Positions 18,137-25,254 of a stretch of 35,263 nt of DNA are shown piece after piece. The position numbers and the translations under genes were made by a program. The DNA is taken from positions 1 to 35,263 of the forward strand of contig JAKSLL010000032.1 in the NCBI GenBank assembly GCA_024401215.1, written 5' to 3'. Origin of the DNA: Bacteroidaceae bacterium (GTDB lineage: Bacteria; Bacteroidota; Bacteroidia; Bacteroidales; Bacteroidaceae). Under the pieces are notes generated by a model. That model ran no database searches, was not told the DNA's origin, and saw only the letters and a program-made list of their open reading frames with translations. How positions within the stretch are numbered: the stretch's first letter is position 1; every line of letters begins with the position of its first letter.

Positions 18137-18176
18137 GTGCCGACTCGGTTAGAAATCACTTCTTTTTGGTCGGCAC
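18137..18176. repeat. GTGCCGAC/GTCGGCAC hairpin between convergent genes
   Basis: This is a perfect 8-bp inverted repeat (18137-18144 with 18169-18176) and a 24-base loop. It lies between the ftsZ terminator and the 3' end of gyrB and may contribute to termination from the gyrB side. The AT-rich loop and lack of a close T tract make this uncertain. Confidence 0.5.
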
Positions 18177-18217
18177 GAGAATATATGTAAGAATTGAATG
18201 AAATATTTATTCTTGTG

Positions 18218-18242
18218 CCACTAAAACATTTATGTTTAGTGG
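18218..18242 (-). terminator. probable hairpin at the gyrB 3' end
   Basis: CCACTAAA at 18218-18225 pairs with TTTAGTGG at 18235-18242, directly after the gyrB stop codon. On the minus strand the following bases are AT-rich but not a clean T tract, so termination is a moderate inference. Confidence 0.45.
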
Positions 18243-18243
18243 A

Positions 18244-20220
18244 TTATGCGTCTATATTAGCATAAGTAGCGTTTCGCTCGATAAATTCTCGGCGAGGAGC
18301 AACATCCTCTCCCATAAGCATAGAGAATGTGTAGTCAGCTTCTGCTGCATCCTCTATTGTTACTTGCTTCAGGAGGCGTGTTTCTGGGTTCATGGTTGTT
18401 TCCCACAACTGCTCTGGGTTCATCTCACCAAGACCTTTGTAACGCTGGATTTTTATCTTGTCTTCCTGTCCTTCGCCGTAAGTGTCGATGAAGCGCTGAC
18501 GTGCCATTTCATCATAGCAATATTCGCTTATCTTTCCCTTTGTGCACTTGTAGAGTGGTGGAGTAGCGATATATAGTCGCCCGTCGCGTATGAGCTGCGG
18601 CATGAAGCGGAAGAACAATGTCATCAAGAGTGTGTCGATGTGTGAACCATCGACGTCGGCATCGGTCATGATAATTGTCTTGTAATATCTGAGTTTATCA
18701 TAACTTGCTTCTTTCTGGTCCTCTGGGTTAAGACCGAATTTCACACCCAAAGCTTGGAAGATATTGTTTACCTCCTCGTGTTCAAATGCTTGATGCCATT
18801 TTACACGTTCCACGTTGAAAATCTTACCGCGGATTGGAAGGATTGCCTGGAAGTGTCGGTCGCGTCCCTGCTTAGCAGAACCGCCTGCAGAGTCTCCCTC
18901 GACGATGAACATCTCGCAGTTTGCTGCGTCCTTGTCTGAACAGTCAGCAAGCTTGCCAGGAAGGCCTCCTCCAGTCATAGGATTCTTTCTCTGTACTTTC
19001 TCGCGTGCAGTACGTGCTGCTACACGAGCTTCTGCGGCAAGCACAACCTTGTCGATGATCATCTTTGCTTCCTTTGGATGCTCTTCAAGGTAGAAAGACA
19101 AAGCTTCGCCTACTGCTTGCTGTACAGCACCTGCGACCTCACTGTTGCCGAGCTTAGTCTTTGTCTGACCTTCAAACTGAGGCTCTGCAACCTTTACAGA
19201 GATTACTGCAGTAAGACCCTCGCGGAAGTCCTCTCCGCTTATTTCGATCTTCTGCTTTTCAAGTTTCTCGGTTATTTTATTGTCGTCGGCATACTTCTTC
19301 AGTACGCGAGTAAGTGCTGTGCGGAAACCCTGGAGGTGTGTTCCACCCTCTATGGTGTTGATGTTGTTGACGTATGAGTGAAGGTTCTCTCCGTATGAGG
19401 TGTTGTACATTATGGCTACCTCTATTGGAGTCTCATTCTTCTCTGTGTTAAGGTATATTACATCATCAAAGAGGCATGTTCTTGTTGAGTCAATATAACG
19501 GACGAAATCCTTCAAGCCTCCTTGTGAGTAGAACACCTCTTTTCTCACACCTTCTATGCCAGCTAAGGCGTTTACGTCGAGGCGTAAGTCTGTAAGAGTG
19601 ATGGTGATGCCAGCGTTAAGGTAAGCGAGCTCACGCATGCGGTTTGCGAGGATGTCGTACTTGTATGTTGTCGTGATGAATATGCTGCCATCAGGCCAGA
19701 ATTGCTGACGTGTTCCTCTAAGTTCGGTCTCACCTACAACCTTTACGCTGTAGAGAGGCTTTCCGCATGAGTATTCCTGCTGATAGATTTTTCCGTCGCG
19801 GAACACCTGTGAAGTCATGTGTGTTGAGAGAGCGTTCACACAGCTCACACCCACACCGTGCAGACCTCCGGACACCTTGTATGAACCTTTGTCGAACTTA
19901 CCTCCTGCGTGAAGCACAGTCATTACGACTTCAAGAGCGCTTCTATGCTCTTTTTCGTGCATGTCAACAGGGATGCCTCGTCCATTGTCTTGGACTGTGA
20001 TGGAATTATCTTCGTTGATAGTAACTTCTATGTGGGTACAAAATCCTGCTAATGCCTCATCGATAGAGTTGTCCACCGTCTCATATACGAGGTGGTGCAA
20101 TCCCTTTTCGCTGATGTCTCCGATGTACATTGCAGGGCGTTTTCTAACGGCTTCTAAGCCTTCAAGCACCTGAATGTTATTGGCGGAATAATTCTCCGCT
20201 ATATTTATATTTTCATCCAT
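18244..20220 (-). CDS. gyrB: DNA gyrase subunit B
   Basis: GyrB is the ATPase and TOPRIM subunit of gyrase, which introduces negative supercoils with GyrA. The 658-residue protein has the GHKL ATPase motifs (Glu47 in YETVDNS, QDNGRGIP near 77-84, GGLHGVGVS near 118-126). The TOPRIM motifs are EGDSAGG (441-447) and TDADVDGSH (519-527, the metal-binding acidic residues), and QRYKGLGEMNPEQLW lies near the C-terminus. The length is that of the short GyrB form without the Gram-negative insertion. The start is supported by the conserved N-terminal region and by a well-placed promoter just upstream. It is convergent to ftsZ. Confidence 0.97.
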   Translation of the reverse strand: MDENINIAENYSANNIQVLEGLEAVRKRPAMYIGDISEKGLHHLVYETVDNSIDEALAGFCTHIEVTINEDNSITVQDNGRGIPVDMHEKEHRSALEVVMTVLHAGGKFDKGSYKVSGGLHGVGVSCVNALSTHMTSQVFRDGKIYQQEYSCGKPLYSVKVVGETELRGTRQQFWPDGSIFITTTYKYDILANRMRELAYLNAGITITLTDLRLDVNALAGIEGVRKEVFYSQGGLKDFVRYIDSTRTCLFDDVIYLNTEKNETPIEVAIMYNTSYGENLHSYVNNINTIEGGTHLQGFRTALTRVLKKYADDNKITEKLEKQKIEISGEDFREGLTAVISVKVAEPQFEGQTKTKLGNSEVAGAVQQAVGEALSFYLEEHPKEAKMIIDKVVLAAEARVAARTAREKVQRKNPMTGGGLPGKLADCSDKDAANCEMFIVEGDSAGGSAKQGRDRHFQAILPIRGKIFNVERVKWHQAFEHEEVNNIFQALGVKFGLNPEDQKEASYDKLRYYKTIIMTDADVDGSHIDTLLMTLFFRFMPQLIRDGRLYIATPPLYKCTKGKISEYCYDEMARQRFIDTYGEGQEDKIKIQRYKGLGEMNPEQLWETTMNPETRLLKQVTIEDAAEADYTFSMLMGEDVAPRREFIERNATYANIDA

Positions 20221-20244
20221 TTTTTGTTCTTGATTTTTATGCTA

Positions 20245-20276
20245 CAAAGTTAAGGAAAAAAAACAAGACGAACAAA
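20245..20276 (-). promoter_or_regulatory. gyrB promoter
   Basis: On the minus strand TAACTTTG (20245-20252) matches the -7 consensus TAnnTTTG, and TTTG (20273-20276) matches the -33 element, with 20 bases between them. It lies 25 bases upstream of the gyrB start codon, leaving a very short leader. Confidence 0.75.
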
Positions 20277-20280
20277 CAAA

Positions 20281-20496
20281 ATCAAAAGAAAATCATCATA
20301 GGAGTGGCTTGTAAGTGATTTTTTTTGGGTGGGGCTTTGCTGGGTGTGGAATCAGGTTGGTGCCTACGGCAATTTGAAGTGATATGCGGGGAAATAGTCT
20401 GCATTGTGGCCCATGCTAGACGTTAAAAAATCCCTATGTGTGTTGTCGTGTTTTAGTGAAACCTCAAACAAAGGGGGCAGTGATCAAAAGTTCACA
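20281..20496. other. non-coding gap between gyrB and rpsT
   Basis: About 220 bases between the gyrB promoter and the rpsT terminator show no ORF, no tRNA-like fold and no convincing repeat or regulatory motif by eye. Confidence 0.5.
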
Positions 20497-20530
20497 AATA
20501 AAAAACGGCTGAACGTAATGTTCAGCCGTT
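20497..20530 (-). terminator. rho-independent terminator of rpsT
   Basis: On the minus strand a perfect 11-bp stem (20520-20530 with 20504-20514), 5-base loop and GC-rich GGCTGAAC core is followed by TTTTTATT. It lies about 40 bases after the rpsT stop. Confidence 0.85.
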
Positions 20531-20569
20531 ATTCTTCACGTTTGTGATTATCACACCGCAAACTATTCC

Positions 20570-20824
20570 TTATCCGAGCTTAGCGATAAGCTTAGCAGCA
20601 CCTGACTTGAGGTTTGCAGCCTTCTTCCAGTGAATGATGTTCTGCTTAGCAAGCTTGTCGAGCATCTTCTGGAGCTTTGGGAACATCTCCTGAGCTGTTG
20701 CCTTGTCCTTTGTGTTACGAAGGTCACGGAGATAGTTACGCATTGTCTTAGCGTAGTAGCGGTTGTGGAGTCTGCGCTTCTCGTTCTGACGGATGCGCTT
20801 GAGACATGACTTGTGATTTGCCAT
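20570..20824 (-). CDS. rpsT: 30S ribosomal protein S20
   Basis: This is an 84-residue basic protein with the S20 N-terminus [21 protein letters not shown] and a C-terminal helix ending [17 protein letters not shown]20 is a primary binder of 16S rRNA helices at the base of the small subunit. Upstream on the same strand lies tRNA-Glu, 146 bases away, and no separate TAnnTTTG element was found between them, so co-transcription from the tRNA promoter is possible. A hairpin lies in its leader. Confidence 0.96.
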   Translation of the reverse strand: MANHKSCLKRIRQNEKRRLHNRYYAKTMRNYLRDLRNTKDKATAQEMFPKLQKMLDKLAKQNIIHWKKAANLKSGAAKLIAKLG

Positions 20825-20842
20825 TTTCTTTGTTTTTTGTTT

Positions 20843-20868
20843 GACAGCCTTTGCGTAGAAATGCTGTC
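20843..20868 (-). promoter_or_regulatory. hairpin in the rpsT leader
   Basis: GACAGC (20843-20848) and GCTGTC (20863-20868) pair around a 14-base loop, 18 bases upstream of the rpsT start codon. Ribosomal protein leaders often carry autoregulatory structures. Whether this is one, or an RNA-processing site between tRNA-Glu and rpsT, cannot be told from one sequence. Confidence 0.35.
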
Positions 20869-20970
20869 TGATTAATAATTAAAATTTGGAAGTTCGATGT
20901 GGTATGGCTTGGTGACCTCGCACCCATCTTCCTTTCTGAATGTTGAAATAGGATTTTTCATCCTGCTTTG

Positions 20971-21042
20971 TAGTCCATAGGAGAGTCGAACTCCTCTTTA
21001 GAGAATGAAAATCTCTCGTCCTAACCGATAGACGAATGGACC
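20971..21042 (-). tRNA. tRNA-Glu (UUC)
   Basis: The full cloverleaf is seen on the minus strand: acceptor GGTCCAT/ATGGACT (one G-U at the first pair), anticodon stem AGAGA/TCTCT with the loop TTTTCAT giving anticodon TTC, and T arm AGGAG-TTCGACT-CTCCT. The discriminator is A and no CCA is encoded (CAA follows). A strong promoter lies directly upstream. Confidence 0.93.
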
Positions 21043-21097
21043 AGCCTTTGGAGATATTCTCCGAGCAAATTATTGCCTCGGCCTTAATTTGCGAGTG

Positions 21098-21128
21098 CAA
21101 AGGTAGCAACTTTTCTTAATTTGGCAAA
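21098..21128 (-). promoter_or_regulatory. tRNA-Glu promoter
   Basis: On the minus strand TACCTTTG (21098-21105) matches TAnnTTTG, and TTTG (21125-21128) is the -33 element with a 19-base spacer. This is the cleanest promoter of the window and probably also drives rpsT. Confidence 0.8.
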
Positions 21129-21167
21129 ATTATTTTAACTTTTTTTCTTTAGGCGTAGAGAATTTCG

Positions 21168-21175
21168 TACTTTTG
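21168..21175 (+). promoter_or_regulatory. recO promoter (-7 box)
   Basis: TACTTTTG matches TAnnTTTG. A TTTC at 21144-21147 could be a weak -33 element (20-base spacing). It is divergent from the tRNA-Glu promoter and about 100 bases upstream of recO. Confidence 0.6.
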
Positions 21176-21210
21176 TGGCTCATTTCACAAGGTTTAACTT
21201 ATGAGAACGG

Positions 21211-21246
21211 ATGTTCCATCTACTCTTTCAGATGGTTATGGAACAT
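21211..21246 (+). repeat. hairpin in the recO leader
   Basis: ATGTTCCAT at 21211-21219 and ATGGAACAT at 21238-21246 form a perfect 9-bp stem with an 18-base loop. An internal ATC...GAT pairing is also possible. It lies in the predicted 5' leader, 27 bases before the recO start codon. Confidence 0.5.
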
Positions 21247-21273
21247 ACTTAAATAGACATTGATGACCTGTTT

Positions 21274-22002
21274 ATGCTACAGAAGATACGTGCAATAGTT
21301 TTGAGAACGATAAAATATGGTGATACCTCCTTGATTGTTGATACTTTTACCGACAGTCATGGTCGTATGTCATTCATCACAAAGGTGGGGCATACGAAAC
21401 GCACCATGCGTACCATGTCGCTTTGGCAGCCATTGGCGATGGTTGAGTTTGAGTCCGACATTCGACCTGGGGCGTCTCACCTTCCTCGTCCCTTAGATGT
21501 CCGTCAGTATTATAGCTATTGTGACACGCCTTATTCACCTGTCAAGTCATCCCTTTGTCTTTTTCTTGCTGAATTTCTTAACGCAGCATTGAGGGAAGAG
21601 AAGGTCAACGAACCGTTGTTTATTTATCTCCAGTCCTCTTTCCAGTGGCTTGACATGTCTTCAGATATGCATGCTGTGGCTAATTTCCACCTTGTATTCA
21701 TCATGCATCTCAGCCGTTTCATCGGCATCTATCCCAATATGGAGGATTCTGGCAGTTATTTTGACTTGCTTGCAGGGACATACACTCATAGTGTGCCACA
21801 GCATTCTCATTACCTTAAACCTGATGAGGCACACTATCTTCCAATTCTTTTTCGTATGAATTACTCCACCATGCATCTTTTCCGTTTCTCGCGTGCAGCC
21901 AGGATGCGAATGCTCACAGTGCTTAACACTTATTACCGCCTGCATGTACCGATGTTTCCTGAACTGAAATCTTTAGATGTGCTGCATGAACTTTTCGATT
22001 AG
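21274..22002 (+). CDS. recO: recombination mediator RecO
   Basis: This 242-residue protein begins with the RecO oligonucleotide-binding fold (MLQKIRAIVLRTIKYGDTSLIVDTF, then HGRMSFI), followed by an all-helical C-terminal half (SSLCLFLAEFLNAALREE and onward). RecO anneals SSB-coated DNA and, with RecR, loads RecA at gaps. The four-cysteine zinc site found in some RecO proteins is absent. Length and N-terminus are typical. It stands alone, with its own promoter and a hairpin leader. Confidence 0.9.
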   Translation: MLQKIRAIVLRTIKYGDTSLIVDTFTDSHGRMSFITKVGHTKRTMRTMSLWQPLAMVEFESDIRPGASHLPRPLDVRQYYSYCDTPYSPVKSSLCLFLAEFLNAALREEKVNEPLFIYLQSSFQWLDMSSDMHAVANFHLVFIMHLSRFIGIYPNMEDSGSYFDLLAGTYTHSVPQHSHYLKPDEAHYLPILFRMNYSTMHLFRFSRAARMRMLTVLNTYYRLHVPMFPELKSLDVLHELFD

Positions 22003-22058
22003 AACTTTAATCTTATGAGATACCATCATGTTGCGCATCAATAGCTTTTTTATTGACA

Positions 22059-22186
22059 TAAGTAGGTAATCATAATTATTTGTATGTTCATCCTTGTAGG
22101 TGTGTTCTTAATAGATATATTCTATTATAAAACTAATTTTGATCACCTACTTACGGAATTAGTTTCACTTTATTCATAGAATATAT
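22059..22186 (+). promoter_or_regulatory. leader with three overlapping inverted repeats
   Basis: Three inverted repeats interlock: 22059-22078 with 22134-22153 (20 bases, 17 complementary), 22130-22138 with 22157-22165 (9, perfect), and 22115-22125 with 22176-22186 (11, perfect). The first two share bases and cannot form together. The last arm abuts the ATG at 22187. This resembles a switching leader or a small palindromic insertion; no known riboswitch class is recognised. Confidence 0.5.
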
Positions 22187-22942
22187 ATGACACGAAGAGA
22201 ATGCCATAAAAGAGAAAAGAAAGGCACAGACGAGGGCACAAGAAAGACAGTGATGATATGTATCATTGCTGTGGTTGTGCTTGCCATCACCGTTGTCGGT
22301 ATAATATTCTCAGAAGATATTTTTCGTATAAGACAAGCGGAAGAAAGTGTATATGACCATAAAGTGCAAAACCCCGACATTGCAAAAATGAGCGTGCAGG
22401 CACTTGAAGAGGTGGCGAATGTGGCAAAGCTGGAGCGTGACCGCGATGACGCCCTTTTTCTTCTGCTGAAAATCTACAGACGACGTACAATCCTCGACCT
22501 GTATTCCTTTTATGAAAATCATCCAGGCAACAGATTCACAGATGAAGCACTCGCCATTGTCACGCACAAAAGCGACAGCCTGTATGAGGTGGCATGCAAG
22601 ACAAACACAGAACAAGGGTGGTCGGATTTTTTGGTGAAGACACCAGAAGTGCTGCACAGAGACGGCGAGGAGCGATACGACGAATTTCGATGGGCGAAAA
22701 CTGCCGAATTGTGGGACACAGAAGAAAAGGCTTGGGAGCAAGTCACTCTGCTACACAGCTATGATACATACAAGCGCTACATAAAGATGTACCCTGAAGG
22801 TGAGCATGTGAAAGATGCGAAAAAGAAACTTGAAGAAATTAAAAAGAAAGAGGAAAGGAAAATCCTAAATAAGGAAAACGACCGCAAACGCTACAACGAA
22901 TGGATTAAGAGAATGCATAAATATCACATGTTTGAGAAGTAG
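22187..22942 (+). CDS. membrane-anchored helical protein of unknown function
   Basis: I do not recognise this 251-residue protein. A basic N-terminus (1-20) is followed by one membrane helix (about 21-41, TVMICIIAVVVLAITVVGII), so the rest is probably periplasmic. Two stretches resemble TPR/BamD-like helical repeats: YSFYENHPGNRFTDEAL (about 106-122) and YKRYIKMYPEGEHVKDAKKKL (about 196-216). The C-terminal 40 residues are strongly basic and charged (KKKEERKILNKENDRKRYNEW). The start ATG directly follows an 11-bp inverted-repeat arm. It ends 27 bases from the 3' end of the convergent zinc-ribbon gene, with no terminator seen between them. A scaffold or envelope role is only a guess. Confidence 0.75.
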   Translation: MTRRECHKREKKGTDEGTRKTVMICIIAVVVLAITVVGIIFSEDIFRIRQAEESVYDHKVQNPDIAKMSVQALEEVANVAKLERDRDDALFLLLKIYRRRTILDLYSFYENHPGNRFTDEALAIVTHKSDSLYEVACKTNTEQGWSDFLVKTPEVLHRDGEERYDEFRWAKTAELWDTEEKAWEQVTLLHSYDTYKRYIKMYPEGEHVKDAKKKLEEIKKKEERKILNKENDRKRYNEWIKRMHKYHMFEK

Positions 22943-22969
22943 CACACACAATGACCTACATATAAAACT

Positions 22970-23350
22970 TCATCGAACCCTCGTGCCGCAGTTATCACAA
23001 AACAAAGCATCTGGAGTTACGGGTGAACCACAATTAGTACAGAATCGAATTTGATCGTCACTTGGTGATTCGCTCGTTATGGATTCTGGGATGGATGGCT
23101 GAGACTGATTGGATGGAATGAATATTGGCGAATAAATTTTTGTCTCTGTATTGACAACATCTATTTCTCCATCAGGGAAAACACAATAATAAGTGGCTTC
23201 ACTTACATTAGGCGAAGCGACATCGTATATACCTGCTATTTCTTCTATTTCTTCAACATTGTAAGTGGCATCTCCATTGGTAAGTTTCCATTCCGAACAT
23301 GTTCGTGCTGCTTCAATTGTTGCTTCGATTATAGTCTTGTAGAGTTTCAT
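22970..23350 (-). CDS. small zinc-ribbon protein of unknown function
   Basis: This 126-residue protein has no signal peptide or membrane helix. Residues 1-75 form a mixed alpha/beta domain that I do not recognise. A Ser/Pro-rich linker (about 78-100) leads to a C-terminal double-CxxC zinc ribbon: C104-TN-C107 and C118-DN-C121, in the pattern CTNCGSPVTPDALFCDNCG. Such ribbons often mediate protein or nucleic-acid contacts. It starts 27 bases after the stop of the upstream secreted protein on the same strand, so the two are probably one operon. A functional link to that protein is inferred only from this spacing. Confidence 0.8.
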   Translation of the reverse strand: MKLYKTIIEATIEAARTCSEWKLTNGDATYNVEEIEEIAGIYDVASPNVSEATYYCVFPDGEIDVVNTETKIYSPIFIPSNQSQPSIPESITSESPSDDQIRFCTNCGSPVTPDALFCDNCGTRVR

Positions 23351-23377
23351 GTGCAGTTTCCTTCTTGATTTTAACTA

Positions 23378-25066
23378 TTAGTATAATGTGCCCACTCCGC
23401 CTTGTAGCAAACCTGTTGTCGCATCTGTCGCAGTGCCGATTGCCGTTTTTGTGGTCTCGTGATTCCTAAGTGCAATGTCGTAGAGGGCATTGCGTGTTTT
23501 TTCGCTTATGTCTCCGCTATTGAACAAATCATCTGCTACATCCAAACCCTTTTCGAATTTTGTCTTGGAATCTTTAATAGCGGTAGCAACCTTAGTGCTA
23601 TCGCTAATCTTTGCGTCAATAATGGTCTTAACTGCACCTGACGATGCTCCTTTGAGTGTCTCTTGAACAATATCCAAACCATCTTTGCCGTCAATGTAGG
23701 CTCCAGCTCCTCCTTTGACAGCGTCACCCATGACATTAGCAGCAGCTTTCCATCCTATTGAACCCATATTGCTCTGAGTGATTTCTACTACAGAGTTTAT
23801 GCCGGCTTTTTTCATGGCATCTTTCAAGGACTTGCCATTGAGGCTTGCATCTGTGCATTCTCCTGCAAAGTTCTTAATCGTTGTGTAGGTGCCTGCCAAA
23901 ACTCTTCCTGCGGGGCCTGTTGCCTTGCCAGCTATGTCCATTGTGGTGTCTATTGCTATTTGTGTAGCTGTTGCACCTTTGACAAGTATATCCATTTTGA
24001 ATGATTCGGCATTTGCTGCATCCAGATCCTTCAATGCTTCCTTAATGTTGCCTCTTACATGATTTTTGATGTCTTCAAGAGTGGCATTTTTGGGCAAGCC
24101 GTATTTATTTCTTAAACCATCAAGGTATTTTTCCTGTTTAGCCGCTTCTTCCGCCGCTTTTCTTGCTGCTTCTTCTGCCGCTTTCTTTGCTGCCGCTTCT
24201 TCCGCCGCCTTCCTTGCTGCTTCTTCTGCCGCTTTCTTTGCAGCCGCTTCTTCAGCAGCCTTCCTTGCTGCCTCCTCTGCTGCTTTCTTAGCCGCTTCTT
24301 CTGCTGGGTTTGGCATTAGTGTAGGAGGCTGTGGAGGGGTAGGCTGAGGTGCTGGAGGTGGAGTTGGAATTGGCGTAGGTGGTTGAGGTGGAAACTGCAT
24401 TGGATGCTGTGGTGCTGGTGGTACAGGCTGTGGTGCTGGAGCAATCGGTGGTGTTGGTGTTGCTCCTGCTGCTCCAGCTCCTGCCGCACCTCCTCCTGCT
24501 GCACCTACCCCTACAGCAATGCCTACTCCGATGGCAACTAATGCGCCACCGCCAATTACTGGCAGCCATGGGAAACTGTCTTTCTCTGTTTCTCCCTCAT
24601 TATAGAAACTTTCGCAGTTGTCAGGACCTTCATAAGCACCAGAAGTCTTGACCATCTCGGATTCAATAGATATGATTAATAAATCAAACCTTGCGATGAT
24701 TCTATCTGGCGAAAGAAATTTGATGTAAATATTAAATGACCCTATTGGTGTGTCAGCATAGATTTTATTTCCATCGAAAGTGAATGTGCCTTTAGCTTTA
24801 GATGATCCTATATTTGACCATATGAAGAAAGAACCGTCTATATAAGTGGCAAAAGATAAAGATTCCTCGCCTTCAACATATTCTGGTTCGATGGTGAAAG
24901 ATTTGCCGAAGAAGTTGCCATGAATGCTCTTAGCTTCTACAGTTTCCCAAACACCGATAATGTCTGTTTTTTTTATCTGTTGCGCAAATGTCTGTAATGA
25001 CAGCAGTAACATGATGAGAAGAGAGGATATTCTTTTAATAGAATATATCTGTCTGACAGAATTCAT
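23378..25066 (-). CDS. secreted repeat protein with beta domain, Pro-rich tract and TolA-like helix
   Basis: This 562-residue protein has a clear signal peptide (1-28, SSLLIMLLLSLQTFAQ). Residues 33-140 look beta-rich, like lipocalin-type domains (IIGVWETVEAK opening). A hydrophobic Gly/Ala segment (168-200) could span or insert in a membrane. A Pro-rich tract covers 203-253. Residues 255-310 are Ala/Lys/Glu helical repeats with a 17-residue period, as in TolA. The C-terminal 230 residues are Ala/Gly-rich and helical (for example MDIAGKATGPAGRVLAGTYT) and end GLLQGGVGTLY. Function is unknown; the layout suggests a protein that spans the periplasm or cell surface. It is upstream of and probably co-transcribed with the zinc-ribbon gene. 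Confidence 0.75.
   Translation of the reverse strand: MNSVRQIYSIKRISSLLIMLLLSLQTFAQQIKKTDIIGVWETVEAKSIHGNFFGKSFTIEPEYVEGEESLSFATYIDGSFFIWSNIGSSKAKGTFTFDGNKIYADTPIGSFNIYIKFLSPDRIIARFDLLIISIESEMVKTSGAYEGPDNCESFYNEGETEKDSFPWLPVIGGGALVAIGVGIAVGVGAAGGGAAGAGAAGATPTPPIAPAPQPVPPAPQHPMQFPPQPPTPIPTPPPAPQPTPPQPPTLMPNPAEEAAKKAAEEAARKAAEEAAAKKAAEEAARKAAEEAAAKKAAEEAARKAAEEAAKQEKYLDGLRNKYGLPKNATLEDIKNHVRGNIKEALKDLDAANAESFKMDILVKGATATQIAIDTTMDIAGKATGPAGRVLAGTYTTIKNFAGECTDASLNGKSLKDAMKKAGINSVVEITQSNMGSIGWKAAANVMGDAVKGGAGAYIDGKDGLDIVQETLKGASSGAVKTIIDAKISDSTKVATAIKDSKTKFEKGLDVADDLFNSGDISEKTRNALYDIALRNHETTKTAIGTATDATTGLLQGGVGTLY
24170..24271 (-). repeat. two 51-bp in-frame tandem repeats
   Basis: Two full 17-codon units (encoding AARKAAEEAAAKKAAEE) lie head to tail, with partial units on both sides, covering about 24137-24304 in all. 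The units differ at synonymous positions, so the array is not newly duplicated. Confidence 0.8.
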
Positions 25067-25108
25067 AGGGGTATAATGGAGTTAAGTTACTTAATGTGTT
25101 CAATAGTG

Positions 25109-25116
25109 CAAAGATA
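25109..25116 (-). promoter_or_regulatory. promoter (-7 box) of the secreted repeat protein operon
   Basis: On the minus strand TATCTTTG matches TAnnTTTG and lies 42 bases before the start codon at 25066. A TTTC at 25137-25140 may serve as a weak -33 element (20-base spacing). Confidence 0.6.
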
Positions 25117-25167
25117 ATTTTCTTTCTTGTTTTATGGAAATATTATGAGTGAAAATTGTAATTTAGT

Positions 25168-25198
25168 AATACCGAACTTGGATTCGGTATTATTTTTT
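25168..25198. terminator. hairpin between regulator and repeat-protein operon
   Basis: AATACCGAA (25168-25176) and TTCGGTATT (25183-25191) form a perfect 9-bp stem with a 6-base loop. The T run (25193-25198) is on the plus strand, whereas the gene that needs a terminator here (the regulator) is on the minus strand, where only AT-rich sequence follows. It is likely still a terminator for the regulator. Confidence 0.55.
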
Positions 25199-25254
25199 GT
25201 TCATAAAGACAAGATTGACACTCTGTGTCGTAAGTCATTGGCGGTTTCTTTTTA

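Noticed and set aside
20879-21109. A 76-residue minus-strand frame covering the tRNA
   Set aside because: It overlaps the full tRNA-Glu cloverleaf and its promoter.
22943-22969. A shared terminator between the convergent 22187 and zinc-ribbon genes
   Set aside because: The gap is only 27 bases and no hairpin is visible in it.
24066-24347. A plus-strand Ala/Ser/Phe-rich reading frame opposite the Ala/Lys/Glu repeats
   Set aside because: It is the direct antisense image of the repeat codons in the minus-strand gene.
23378-25066. Colicin-like toxin or true TolA
   Set aside because: The likeness is compositional (Ala/Lys/Glu repeats, Gly/Ala-rich C-terminus). No catalytic or pore-forming motif and no Tol-Pal neighbours are seen.
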